Positions 52,195 to 61,563 of a stretch of 64,000 bases of DNA are shown piece by piece. The notes under the pieces were generated by a model that did not search any database, was not told the DNA's origin, and saw only the letters and a program-made list of their open reading frames with translations. This DNA comes from Haloferula luteola (GTDB taxonomy: Bacteria > Verrucomicrobiota > Verrucomicrobiia > Verrucomicrobiales > Akkermansiaceae). How positions within the stretch are numbered: position 1 is the first letter of the stretch; each line of letters begins with the position of its first letter. A program made the translations under genes and the position numbers. The stretch spans positions 248,001 through 312,000 of the forward strand of contig NZ_JACHFD010000002.1 of the NCBI RefSeq assembly GCF_014201715.1. Direction: 5' to 3'.

Positions 52195-53876
52195 GGTACC
52201 ACATCGATTTCATATTCATCCAACACGGCTGGCATCCTTGGAGTCTCAACTCCCAAAACTGCGAACCACCTTAGCTTGTTATGGGGAGTCCGCAGACTCG
52301 GCATTCCCCCAGCCGGGATCGTCACTGTGAGCCGACCTTCCCGCATTCGGAGAGGCGCTTCCGTCGCAAACAGCTCCTGCTCGAAAAACGTTTCCCGAGC
52401 CGTGGTCGTCGAGCTTCCGCGCTGATAAGTCGCCTCTTCCCTCCCCACCAACCAGATTCGCAAGCGACGGGGGGTTCCCACACCTCCCGTCCGCATCCAC
52501 TGCAGTGCCGTATCTTCCCCGGGCCGCAAGCTCACCTTCTCAAGCTCCACACCATACCGTGGCGAAAACAAAGCCACCCCCTGCACCACCACCGCACCGA
52601 GCAAAAAGATTCCGATCCCGACAAAGGGAATCAAAAACAGCATCAGGAACCACTCGGGATTCCCTCCCTTCCATGCCTTCCACGCCACGCCCACAAACAC
52701 CGAAACCAACCCATTCCAAAACCCCGCCGTCAGCAATGCCACGGTCAGCGATGTCCATCGTCGCCGCAACGAACCGTCTCGAACTTCTCGTCCCAGCCCT
52801 TTCCGATTCTCGTTCTCCCTCAGGCGCCTTGATGCATCCCCATCGCTCGGCCCTCCCAGCACCCGCCACCAACATCCCATCGAGGTCAAAAGAATCGCCA
52901 CGGCCACGGCCGCCATCACACCGTGAAAAACCCAGCCCCGCTCCAGCACCGCCCGGTCCGGGTGACCCGGATCGACCCAACACGAAATCGCCTGACCTGG
53001 CGGATGCGCATCCACCTCCGCCTGCTTCGACGCCCGACCACTCGACGAACTGGAGATCAAGCGGCGTCGATTCGAGCGATACTCCTGCCCCTCGTAGGTA
53101 TAACGATAAAAGATATCCACCGAATAGGTCGTCCCATCATCGGAGTCCTGCTCTCGAACCCTCGACCAGATCACCTCCGCCGGCGTTTTCACCCAAGACC
53201 TCGCATTCAGGGCTTCCTGCCACTTCCCGGAAAAAGAAATCACCCACACGATCCCAATGACCGAAGTCGCCCAAGCGACAACCCGGACTCCACGGTCCTT
53301 CCGCACCGGACTCTTCCTTCTCACAGCTCCAGCGGTCCGAGCCCTATTCGATCTCATCGCCAGAATCGACGCCACCGTGACCCCCACACCTATCGATACA
53401 AAGACGCCGACAAACAACAACATCAGCAGGGCCCGACCCAACTCACCCTCCTCCACGGCCAAAACCGCTTCGTCCGCATCCGAGGGGTTGACCCAACAAT
53501 TCAAATGACCCGCCTCTTGGCGCTCCTTCGCCAACTCGCGAATTTCCACCAAGTCCGAGTATTTGTCGTCACGGGTGCTCTCGGACGATGACGTCGAAAA
53601 CAATCTCGTGCCCCGATGCCAACGGCCCTCCACTTGGTAGACAAACTCCACCTCCGCTCGAAACGGAGGATCGTCATCCGGCTCGTCGTGAATCTCAAAC
53701 CGCTCCAACTGACAGGGCACTTCATCCCAGCCACGCACCTCCATGACCTTTCTCAAGTGCTGCAGAACCAGCACGGCGAAAACCAAGGTGAAAGCGGTCC
53801 AACCAAGGCCGAAAACGACACCACAGCCCGCCCCAGCAGAGGTGGCCTTCGTGGTTCGACCGCGCTTCCAGCTCAC
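52191..53876 (-). CDS. Membrane protein with tandem DUF3592 domains
   Basis: 561 residues. An N-terminal membrane helix (FGLGWTAFTLVFAVLVLQHL), then DUF3592 domain 1 (ends NCWVNPSDADEAVLAVEEGE), a second membrane segment (ALLMLLFVGVFVSIGVGVT), domain 2 (ends CWVDPGHPDRAVLERG), more membrane helices, and a C-terminal beta-rich part (about 440-561). The two CWVNP/CWVDP repeats are the DUF3592 signature. Function unknown. It is the first gene of the operon with the small beta protein and the ATPase. Confidence 0.75.
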   Translation of the reverse strand: MSWKRGRTTKATSAGAGCGVVFGLGWTAFTLVFAVLVLQHLRKVMEVRGWDEVPCQLERFEIHDEPDDDPPFRAEVEFVYQVEGRWHRGTRLFSTSSSESTRDDKYSDLVEIRELAKERQEAGHLNCWVNPSDADEAVLAVEEGELGRALLMLLFVGVFVSIGVGVTVASILAMRSNRARTAGAVRRKSPVRKDRGVRVVAWATSVIGIVWVISFSGKWQEALNARSWVKTPAEVIWSRVREQDSDDGTTYSVDIFYRYTYEGQEYRSNRRRLISSSSSGRASKQAEVDAHPPGQAISCWVDPGHPDRAVLERGWVFHGVMAAVAVAILLTSMGCWWRVLGGPSDGDASRRLRENENRKGLGREVRDGSLRRRWTSLTVALLTAGFWNGLVSVFVGVAWKAWKGGNPEWFLMLFLIPFVGIGIFLLGAVVVQGVALFSPRYGVELEKVSLRPGEDTALQWMRTGGVGTPRRLRIWLVGREEATYQRGSSTTTARETFFEQELFATEAPLRMREGRLTVTIPAGGMPSLRTPHNKLRWFAVLGVETPRMPAVLDEYEIDVVP

Positions 53877-53922
53877 CCTTTCCCGCTAACAAAAGTTCAC
53901 GTGCTTGGCCCGAAAAAACCCG

Positions 53923-54519
53923 TCATTCTCTGTCCGCCAAAAAGGCAACCACCTGCTGCAAGGCCCGCGCCCGATGGCTGAGCTGGTTTTTCACCTCCGG
54001 CCCCAGCTCCGCAAAGCTTCGATCATATCCCTCCGGAGCGAAAAACGGATCATAACCGAACCCCCCTTCGCCACTCATTTGCTTCAAAATGCGCCCTTCC
54101 ACAGCACCCGAGAAATCCGCCAACACCTGACCCTTCTCCGCCAGAACCATCACACATCGAAAGCGCGCCTGCCGCTGCTCTACCGAGGCCATTTCATCGC
54201 TCAACCGAGCATTGTTTTTGGCATGATTCCCTTCCTCCCCGCCAAAAGAACTCGACCAAACTCCCGGCCTCCCCCCCAGAGCATCGACCTCAAGCCCAGA
54301 ATCGTCCGACAGCACCATTCCCTCGACCCCAAGACTGACTGCCACCGCCTTCAAGGTCGCATTCTCCAGGAAAGTCGTCCCGGTCTCCTCCACCTCCGGC
54401 AAACCCGGGAAATCGTTCGCATTGAGGACCGTGTAGCGGTCCCCCACCATCTGCCGAATCTCTTCTGTCTTGTGCGCATTTCGCGTCGCGACCACCAATC
54501 TGGGTTTGTCTGCCGTCAT
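53923..54519 (-). CDS. rdgB: dITP/XTP pyrophosphatase (RdgB/HAM1 family)
   Basis: 198 residues. It removes deaminated purine nucleotides from the pool. The opening RLVVATRNAHKTEEIRQMVG holds the substrate-binding T/S-x-N-x-x-K motif, and VLSDDSGLEVDALGGRPGVW and SGEGGFGYDPFFAPEGYDRS are the metal and base sites. Length and order match the family. Nothing unusual. It lies 46 bases upstream (in its own direction) of the DUF3592 operon. Confidence 0.95.
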   Translation of the reverse strand: MTADKPRLVVATRNAHKTEEIRQMVGDRYTVLNANDFPGLPEVEETGTTFLENATLKAVAVSLGVEGMVLSDDSGLEVDALGGRPGVWSSSFGGEEGNHAKNNARLSDEMASVEQRQARFRCVMVLAEKGQVLADFSGAVEGRILKQMSGEGGFGYDPFFAPEGYDRSFAELGPEVKNQLSHRARALQQVVAFLADRE

Positions 54520-54596
54520 GCGAGAACCCCACCGATCTCCGGCTTCCCCGACAAGAAATTTGAAATAATCCTGAATTGGACGACGCCTATGGCAGC

Positions 54597-55055
54597 ATGA
54601 AAGCCGTTACCTATCTCGCCTCCTTCGCCCTTGCTGGCACCACCATGGTTAGTACGGCCCTGGCCGCGACCCCCAAAGGATGGACCACCGACCTTGAGCA
54701 AGCCTTCAAAGATGCCAAGGCGAAGAACAAAGCCGTGCTCGTCGAATTCACCGGCTCGGATTGGTGCCCTCCCTGCAAGATGATGCACAAGAACGTGTTC
54801 TCAAAAGAAGACTTCGTCACCAAGGCAGCGGAAGATTTCATTCTCGTCGAACTCGATTTCCCCCGCGGGGACGAAGCCGTGACCGAGAAAAACAAGCCCT
54901 ACGCCGAGAAATACGAAATCGAAGGGTTTCCGACCGTCATCCTCTTCGACAAGAGCGGAAAGGAAATGAACCGGTTTTTCGCTTCCGAGTTCCCCTCGGT
55001 CGACAAGTTCCTCGCTCATCTCGACCAAGTCACCGAGCGTGCCCAGCTCGACTGA
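54597..55055 (+). CDS. Periplasmic thioredoxin-fold protein
   Basis: 152 residues. Signal peptide (KAVTYLASFALAGTTMVSTA, cleaved after ALA), then a thioredoxin-like fold. The redox motif is WCPPCKMM, with FPTVILFDKSGKEMNRFF giving the cis-Pro loop. The WCPPC centre suggests a reductant or heme-delivery protein of the periplasm. A Ser/Lys-rich linker precedes the fold. Divergent from rdgB with about 80 bases between, and followed by a strong terminator. Confidence 0.85.
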   Translation: MKAVTYLASFALAGTTMVSTALAATPKGWTTDLEQAFKDAKAKNKAVLVEFTGSDWCPPCKMMHKNVFSKEDFVTKAAEDFILVELDFPRGDEAVTEKNKPYAEKYEIEGFPTVILFDKSGKEMNRFFASEFPSVDKFLAHLDQVTERAQLD

Positions 55056-55077
55056 ATTCTCCCCTCCATCTCTCCCC

Positions 55078-55117
55078 ATGGCCCCATCTCCCGACTCGGG
55101 ACATGGGGCCATTTGTT
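55078..55117 (+). terminator. Strong hairpin terminator after the thioredoxin gene
   Basis: ATGGCCCCAT and ATGGGGCCAT pair perfectly around an inner TCCC-GACTC-GGGA stem (55078-55112), then TTTGTT. It begins 23 bases after the thioredoxin stop and also faces the convergent AraC gene, so it may end both transcripts. Confidence 0.75.
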
Positions 55118-55122
55118 GACCG

Positions 55123-56040
55123 CTACGACGTCGCCTCTCTTGGGGATTCACCCTCTGGCTCCAACGCGTTCGCGACATCACCACGGCGCAGGTCCCGAGG
55201 GGTCACTCCATGATGCTTCCGGAAAGCATCGGTGAAAGCCCAAGGATCTGAATAGCCCGCTTCATGGGCCAAATCCTCGATCGATCGTCGGCTTTCCAAC
55301 AATCCCCGCTTCGCGCGAGTCAGCCGCAATCGAGTCAAATGCCGCCGCGGACTGGTCGCGAACTCCCGCTGGCACAATCGCCGAAATTGCTCCGACGAAC
55401 AGGCGGCCAGTCGCGACATCGACGATAACTCCCAGTGGCCGTCCAGTTCGGTTTCGATCAGCTCCCAAGCCGAATAAAACCGCGCCATCTCCGGCAGTGG
55501 AGAGATAAATCGGCCCACCATCCGCTCGATCATCCCCAACGACTGCCGAACCAGCCAGCTGTCATGGCTGCCACCGCATTCCGCGAGAAGGCACTCCACC
55601 GCATGGAACAGCGGCCGCACTTCAAACTCCCTGCGCCCCGTTCGGCTGGCCTCCGGCACGCGCGATCCCTTCCCAAAGCAAAGCCATACCAACGACCACG
55701 GTGCCTCACCCACCACCGCGTGATAAGCCGCCGCCTTGCCTGCGGGCAACAACGTTGCCGTTCCTGGCGGTAGCTCCATCCAATGCCCCCCGGTTTTCAC
55801 CCGGCCCAGACCTCCCGCACATGCCAAAAATATCGGCTGGGGAATGCGCTTCCGCTCAAAACGATACGGCGCCACCGCCCGCACAATCCCAAGGTGGCGA
55901 AAGCCAAACTCCTCCAAGTGAGGAGTCGACCCCAAATCCCGAAACCATGGCATCGAGCGCTCATTCCCATCCGTCGCACAGAGCCCGTGATGCTCCGTGC
56001 GCTCACCGATGATCGTGATGCCCGCGGGAGAAATGTTCAT
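55123..56040 (-). CDS. AraC-family transcription regulator
   Basis: 305 residues. An N-terminal sensor domain (IFLACAGGLGRVKTGGHWME and TLLPAGKAAAYHAVV) is followed by the AraC DNA-binding domain: MSRLAACSSEQFRRLCQREF and IEDLAHEAGYSDPWAFTDAF. The ATG at 56040 is preferred to that at 56127. It is divergent from the GH128-LamG gene (starts 137 bases apart), so it probably controls it. The second AraC in the window. Confidence 0.85.
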   Translation of the reverse strand: MNISPAGITIIGERTEHHGLCATDGNERSMPWFRDLGSTPHLEEFGFRHLGIVRAVAPYRFERKRIPQPIFLACAGGLGRVKTGGHWMELPPGTATLLPAGKAAAYHAVVGEAPWSLVWLCFGKGSRVPEASRTGRREFEVRPLFHAVECLLAECGGSHDSWLVRQSLGMIERMVGRFISPLPEMARFYSAWELIETELDGHWELSSMSRLAACSSEQFRRLCQREFATSPRRHLTRLRLTRAKRGLLESRRSIEDLAHEAGYSDPWAFTDAFRKHHGVTPRDLRRGDVANALEPEGESPREATS

Positions 56041-56177
56041 GGTTCCCAGCGGCAAGCACTGGCCGCACCAGAAACGCGAACCCATGTGGATTTCACCGGG
56101 ATATTCGTGCTTTCCACCCGTGCCCAAAATAACCGAATCGGGGGACTTGGCGCAGGCCCTTCTTTATGGGGCGCCCG

Positions 56178-59100
56178 ATGAACCCCAAGCGTCCTCAACC
56201 TTTTATCCGATTCGCCAGCAGCGGCTGCCGATCCGGCACAACTCTCTTCACGAGAGTGCTCACCGCTTGTGCCGCCGCCAGTCTGGCACCGGCGCAGACC
56301 ACCTCCATCGAAAGTGATGTGGTCACCCGCTCCGCTCTCACCAGTGAATCGGTGACCCTTTCAGGAAATGCCGAACTCCGGCTTACGGACGCGACCCTTC
56401 CCCTCGTTTCCTCGACCGTCGATCTCGTCTCCGAAAACGCTTGGCTCGTCCTCACCCTCGTGGACCCCAGCGACGCCATTGACGGCTTTCTCGACCAAGT
56501 GCGCGTCCACGGAGAGCCCGCCGTGCTCGATGAAAACGTCCGCGTCATGCAACACGCTTCGGGAACGGCCATCGTCGCCCAAGGTCCGGAATTTCTCCCG
56601 CTTCAGGTATTCACCGGACCTGCATTCACCGGCGATTCTTCCTTCCCCACCCAGCTCACTTATCACCGAGCTTCTGGACTGGGCACGTTTCACGACGCGA
56701 TCAGTTCCTTCAAACTGAAGCGTGGCTACATGGCCACCTTCGCTGAAAACGAGGACGGCACCGGCATCAGCAAAGTCTTCATCGCTCAGGACGGCGACCT
56801 TGAGGTCAACGTCATGCCTCCGGGCCTTGATGACACCGTCTCTTTCGTTCGCATCTTTCCTTGGGCCGCGGTTGGCAAAAAAGGCTGGTCGGGTGGTGTG
56901 CCCATGCAACGGGATCTTCCCTTGTCAGAAACACCCGACCAGCCAGGCCCCGTCGTAGACAGCGATTGGCTCAACCTCGATTGGAACTACGACTGGAACA
57001 ACGCCACCGTCTCGACCCGTTCCACCGAATACATCCCCATGCGGCACAACGCCGGCTGGAACTCGTGGACGAACATCAATAACAAGATCGGCTCCACCCA
57101 AGTCCTCGGCTTCAACGAACCCGATCGCCCAGATCAGGCGAACATGACCGTCGATGCGGCCATCGCCCTTTGGCCCAACCTACTTACTTCCGGGCTGCGG
57201 ATTGGGTCACCTGCCCCCGCCAGCGCCAACTGGACCTCAAATGCCGACTGGTTGGGCCAGTTCATCGAGAAAGCCGATGCACTCAACTACCGCGTCGACT
57301 TTGTCGCCCTCCACTTCTACCAGGCGAACTACTCTGCCCAAAACCTCTACGACTATCTCCGCGCCATCCACGTCCGCACCCGCCGACCGATTTGGATCAC
57401 GGAAATGAACAACGGGGCAAACTGGACCGACGATGCCCAGCCCAACCTCACCCAAGCCGAGAACTCGACCATTCTTCAGGCTTTCGTCCAGATCATGGAC
57501 TCCGCCCCATTCGTTGAGCGCTACGCCATCTACAACTGGGTCGGCGACAACCGCTCCATGGTGCTCTACGATGCCAACCTCGGCATCGATGTGCTCACTC
57601 CGGCAGGCGAGATGTACAAGGCCCACCATGCTCCCGCGGCCTTCGTCGCCGAGGCCCCACCGGTCAACGACACCCGCTTCGAGGCCAACTACCACTTCGA
57701 CGGAGACCTCACCGACGCCTCTGGCAGCGCCAGCCCAGCCAGCTCGGCAGGCACCCCGCAATTTGTCGATGGTGTGATCGGTCAGGGCCTGCACTTCGAC
57801 GGCACGGATGACCATGTTCAGCTACCCTCGAAAATCGCGGGCGGCATCGATTTCACCTTCGCCTCCTGGGTGAAGTGGGATGGTGGAGCCACCTTCCAGC
57901 GAATCTTCGATTTCGGCTGCGATACCAACGAATACATGTTCCTGACGCCAAACTCCGGCGGCAACACTCTGCGTTTCTCAATCACCGAAGGCAGCTACCA
58001 GAATCAGCTCATGCTGCAGACAGACCCGCTTGTCGCAGGCCAGTGGACCCACGTCGCCGTCACCCTCAAGGGCAACACCGGCAAACTCTTCGTCAATGGA
58101 GTGAAGAAAGCCGAGAGCACCACCATGACCATCAATCCGGTCAACCTTGCCGCTTGGTCCAACTACCTCGGAAAAAGTCATTTCGCGGCCGACCCTCACT
58201 TCGCAGGAACCCTTGATGAAGTCGTCATCTCCGATGTGGCCTTCTCGGACGAAACCATCGCCACCATGGCATCCAACACGCCGCCGGAGTTTGCCCAAAC
58301 GGTGATCGAAGCCCCCACCACCGTCGCCGGGCGCTACTTCCGCTGGTCCGTCGCCGATCAAGCCCTCGATTCCCAGTCCCTTCCCTCAGAGTTGCGATTC
58401 GCGAAAGCCGGGGGACCTGCATGGATTGGAGTGCTCCCCGATGGAACCCTCTACGGCACGCCGGAATCTGCCGGAACCTGGGAGGTCGCCGTCACCGTCA
58501 CGGATCCCTCCGGCTCCGCAAACGTCGCCTCCGTGGTCATCACCGCCGACGGCGGCTCAAGCCTGCCCGAGTCAGAAGACGTGGCCGCTCTCTATCACTT
58601 CGACGGCCATCCCCGGAGCTCTGTGGGCCTTCTCCATGGCCAGGCTTCCGGTGGACCCACTTACGTCGAAGGCCACATCGGCCAAGCCATCGCCCTCGAT
58701 GGAACCAACGACTATGTCCAACTCCCCGCCGAAGTGACTTCGGGGCCTGGCTTCACCTTTGGAGCTTGGGTCCGCTGGGACGGTGGCTCCAGCTGGCAAC
58801 GCATCTTTGACTTCGGTGCTGGCAGCTCCAGCTACGCCTTCCTCACTCCCTATTCGGGCAGCGCAACATGCCGATTTGCCATGCTGGCCCCGGGAGCGTC
58901 TGGTGAAGTTCGCCTGGAGTCCTCCACCCCCTTGCGCACAGGAGTCTGGACCTACGTGACCGTCACCATGGATGGCACCACCGCCAAGCTCTACCTTGAT
59001 GGCGTGGAGGCCGACAGCACGGATCTGCCCCTCACCCCAGCCGACCTTGCTGCCACCTCGAACTACTTGGGCAAGAGCCAATTCTCTTCCGACCCCTACT

Positions 59101-60413
59101 TCAACGGACTCATCGATGAAGTTCACCTCTTTCATCGGGCACTGACCGGTCCGGAGATCGCCGAAATCATGGCTGGCGACACCTCCGGACCGGCGTTCGC
59201 CGTTTCTCCACTCGATCTCGGCTCCGCCACGGCGGGAACCCGCTTCAGCGCCTCCATCGCCGATCAAATCACCGGCGCCAGCGGCAGCCTCGTTTTCCAG
59301 AAAACCTCGGGTGCACCGTGGTTGGAAGTCACCGCCGACGGCCGCATCCTCGGCACCCCTGCCGCCATCGATGCCGGCCCGAATCGCTTCGGCGTTCGCG
59401 TCGTCGATGCCACCGGTCGTATCGACGAAGCGGAACTGGACATCCATGTCACCGGCTCTGGATCCGGTGCCATGGCCGCCTACGCCTTCGAAGGCAATGC
59501 TGACGACTACCTCGGCGGAGCCAATGGCCTCCTGAGCGGCACCACCGATTTCGTGGACGGCATGCGCGGCCAAGCCCTCGCCTTTGATGGTTCCACCACT
59601 GCTGTGACTCTCCCCGCGGGAGTGGCCAGCTCGGATGACATCACCATCGCCACCTGGATGCGCTGGGATGGCGGCGCCATTTGGCAACGGCTCTTCGACT
59701 TCGGAAATAGCACCGATCAGTACTTCTTCATCACCCCGAAGAGCGGGGGCGGCACCCTCCGGTTTGCCATCAAAGCCTCCGCAGCGGCGGCCGAAGAACG
59801 CCTCGAAGTCCCTACTCCCGCACCGGGAACCTGGATTCATGTCGCCCTCACTCTGGAAGGAGACCTCGGTCGCCTCTACATCGATGGTCGAGAAAAAGTC
59901 TCCGGCGCCATCCTCACGGATCCTTCCGACCTCAACCCGGCCTTGCTGTACCTCGGTGATAGCTTGTTCGAAGCCGATCCATCGTTCGCAGGGGCGCTCG
60001 ATGAATTTCAGATCTTCGACCATGCCCTGACTGCCAACGAAATCGCCGACCTCGTCGGCAGCGGAGTTCGCAGTGCACCAGAAACCTTTGCCGAATGGTC
60101 AGAGCGCATGCTCCCCACCGGCGCCCGCCCCGGGGCGGACAGCGACGGCGATGGCGCATCGAACCTCGCTGAATTCCGGCTCGGCCTCGATCCCACCGAT
60201 CGCAATTCCGCATTCCGCGTCCACGTCCGCAACGGCCAACTCGAGTGGCCGTCCGCCATGGACCTCCGCTTCTTCGTCGAACGCAACGCCAGCCTTTCCG
60301 CTGGCGGCTGGGAAACCATCGACGAGGTCGAAGGCAGCGACACCTCGAACTCCTGGCCGATGCCCGACCCGGAAGACGACGCCGCCTTCTTCCGCATCCG
60401 ATTTGCCGAGTAG
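56178..60413 (+). CDS. Secreted GH128-like glycoside hydrolase with three LamG domains
   Basis: 1411 residues, exported (signal near the start, ending ASLAPAQ). A catalytic GH128/asl1-like domain (about 220-480) has GFNEPDRPDQ (E314) and IWITEMNNGANWTDD (E409), the two Glu expected of the acid/base and nucleophile. Three LamG/concanavalin-like domains follow (about 500-690, 790-985, 1085-1290), each with a DGTDDHVQLP-type start and a NYLGKSHF-type end; putative Ig-like spacers lie between. The end has GADSDGDGASNLAEFRLGLD, a verrucomicrobial C-terminal module. GH128 cleaves beta-1,3-glucan; this substrate is predicted. A strong hairpin follows. Confidence 0.8.
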   Translation: MNPKRPQPFIRFASSGCRSGTTLFTRVLTACAAASLAPAQTTSIESDVVTRSALTSESVTLSGNAELRLTDATLPLVSSTVDLVSENAWLVLTLVDPSDAIDGFLDQVRVHGEPAVLDENVRVMQHASGTAIVAQGPEFLPLQVFTGPAFTGDSSFPTQLTYHRASGLGTFHDAISSFKLKRGYMATFAENEDGTGISKVFIAQDGDLEVNVMPPGLDDTVSFVRIFPWAAVGKKGWSGGVPMQRDLPLSETPDQPGPVVDSDWLNLDWNYDWNNATVSTRSTEYIPMRHNAGWNSWTNINNKIGSTQVLGFNEPDRPDQANMTVDAAIALWPNLLTSGLRIGSPAPASANWTSNADWLGQFIEKADALNYRVDFVALHFYQANYSAQNLYDYLRAIHVRTRRPIWITEMNNGANWTDDAQPNLTQAENSTILQAFVQIMDSAPFVERYAIYNWVGDNRSMVLYDANLGIDVLTPAGEMYKAHHAPAAFVAEAPPVNDTRFEANYHFDGDLTDASGSASPASSAGTPQFVDGVIGQGLHFDGTDDHVQLPSKIAGGIDFTFASWVKWDGGATFQRIFDFGCDTNEYMFLTPNSGGNTLRFSITEGSYQNQLMLQTDPLVAGQWTHVAVTLKGNTGKLFVNGVKKAESTTMTINPVNLAAWSNYLGKSHFAADPHFAGTLDEVVISDVAFSDETIATMASNTPPEFAQTVIEAPTTVAGRYFRWSVADQALDSQSLPSELRFAKAGGPAWIGVLPDGTLYGTPESAGTWEVAVTVTDPSGSANVASVVITADGGSSLPESEDVAALYHFDGHPRSSVGLLHGQASGGPTYVEGHIGQAIALDGTNDYVQLPAEVTSGPGFTFGAWVRWDGGSSWQRIFDFGAGSSSYAFLTPYSGSATCRFAMLAPGASGEVRLESSTPLRTGVWTYVTVTMDGTTAKLYLDGVEADSTDLPLTPADLAATSNYLGKSQFSSDPYFNGLIDEVHLFHRALTGPEIAEIMAGDTSGPAFAVSPLDLGSATAGTRFSASIADQITGASGSLVFQKTSGAPWLEVTADGRILGTPAAIDAGPNRFGVRVVDATGRIDEAELDIHVTGSGSGAMAAYAFEGNADDYLGGANGLLSGTTDFVDGMRGQALAFDGSTTAVTLPAGVASSDDITIATWMRWDGGAIWQRLFDFGNSTDQYFFITPKSGGGTLRFAIKASAAAAEERLEVPTPAPGTWIHVALTLEGDLGRLYIDGREKVSGAILTDPSDLNPALLYLGDSLFEADPSFAGALDEFQIFDHALTANEIADLVGSGVRSAPETFAEWSERMLPTGARPGADSDGDGASNLAEFRLGLDPTDRNSAFRVHVRNGQLEWPSAMDLRFFVERNASLSAGGWETIDEVEGSDTSNSWPMPDPEDDAAFFRIRFAE

Positions 60414-60418
60414 GCAAA

Positions 60419-60477
60419 GGGGGAAATGGCCGCCGGTCGGAAGCTGGAGCCGGCCGGCGGCCAAACACCATTCCCCC
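60419..60477 (+). terminator. Long hairpin after the GH128 gene
   Basis: TGGCCGCCGGTCGG (60427-60440) pairs with CCGGCCGGCGGCCA (60450-60463), 14 base pairs with one G-T, around a 9-base loop. An outer GGGGGAA/TTCCCCC closes it. No T-run follows, so termination may need other factors, but the stem will stop many polymerases. It begins 6 bases after the stop. Confidence 0.55.
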
Positions 60478-60561
60478 TCCTCCCAGCACTCCGGGCAGAT
60501 GCATTTTGCCCGAAACCACAGATTGTTTGGACAGTAAGGCCACCGTGAATTATTCGGACCC

Positions 60562-61563
60562 GTGCCCCCTGCCCGCGAAACCGCGCCCCAACTCCCGGCC
60601 GATCGGTTTCCCCTACCCGGCCCGCCGGAAGACCATGCCGCGACGCCGTCATTGACGGATCCTCGATTCGCCCACGTTTGCTTTCACGGAGCAGCCGAAA
60701 CCTCTCCAACGATCGTTGTCGATCCATTCACACCGTCGGTTCCCTACGGCACCCCTCTCAAGGACCTCGTCGAGTCGGAACCCCATCCGCCCGAAGATCT
60801 CGGATTCGTCCGCCGCCTGCTCCGTCAGGCCGGCCTGCGCGCGGAGGGTTACCGGGCAACTCCCTTGGTCCGCCGCATTCCCGCCTGCTTGCGCGCCCTG
60901 CGCGTGACCACCAAGGAAGCGGCCGAACGACTCGTTGCTGACGATCCCGCCAAGCTCCAGATCGCCGTCAACGCCCTGCTCATCGGCACCACCAGCTTCT
61001 TTCGTGATGCCGCCACCTTCGGCCTCCTTGAGGAAGCCATCGTCCCTCTGCTCGTCGAACACTCGCCCCTCCCACGGGTCTGGAGTGTCGCCTGCTCAGA
61101 TGGTTCCGAATTGGTCTCCATTGCCCTTCTCTTCGCCCGCTACGGTGCCGCCGGTCGGTGCCGTTTCCTCGGTACCGATTGCCGTCCCTCGGCCATCGCT
61201 TCCGCCAAAAAAGGCCACTACTCGCAGGAAGCCATCGCCTCCATGCCCGCCGACCTCGGCGAACGCTACTTCGAAAATGTCGGCAAGGCCCGCCGCCTCA
61301 TCCCTGCCATCTCCTCCCGCATCATTTGGAAAGTCTCTGACATCCTCTCCGATACGGAGCCCGGCTTGTGGGACCTCATTCTCTGCCGTAATCTCGCCAT
61401 CTATCTCGGGCCTGCGGTGACCCAGCAATTATGGCTCAAACTCGCCGACGCTCTCACTCCCGGCGGCCATCTGGTCGTCGGAAAAGCCGAAAATCCGCAA
61501 CTTCCCGGCTTGGAACGCGTCGGCCCCTGTGTTTTTAGGAAAAGCTCCACGTTCCGCCCATGA
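60562..61563 (+). CDS. CheR-type protein methyltransferase
   Basis: 333 residues. CheR domain: GTTSFFRDAATF (SAM loop lead), WSVACSDGSELVSIALLFAR (motif I; the usual GCSxGEE is here ACSDGSE) and LILCRNLAIYLGPAVTQQLW. CheR methylates Glu side chains of chemoreceptors. No receptor gene is in view. The start codon is GTG at 60562 since no ATG exists before the catalytic region. The last codons overlap the kinase gene as ATGA, so it is coupled to it. The degenerate motif I leaves activity uncertain. Confidence 0.85.
   Translation: MPPARETAPQLPADRFPLPGPPEDHAATPSLTDPRFAHVCFHGAAETSPTIVVDPFTPSVPYGTPLKDLVESEPHPPEDLGFVRRLLRQAGLRAEGYRATPLVRRIPACLRALRVTTKEAAERLVADDPAKLQIAVNALLIGTTSFFRDAATFGLLEEAIVPLLVEHSPLPRVWSVACSDGSELVSIALLFARYGAAGRCRFLGTDCRPSAIASAKKGHYSQEAIASMPADLGERYFENVGKARRLIPAISSRIIWKVSDILSDTEPGLWDLILCRNLAIYLGPAVTQQLWLKLADALTPGGHLVVGKAENPQLPGLERVGPCVFRKSSTFRP

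Noticed and set aside
58572-60023. Open minus-strand frame of 483 codons over the GH128 gene
   Set aside because: It lies opposite the LamG domains, has a shadow composition (Glu, Gly, Arg, Val) and no domain.
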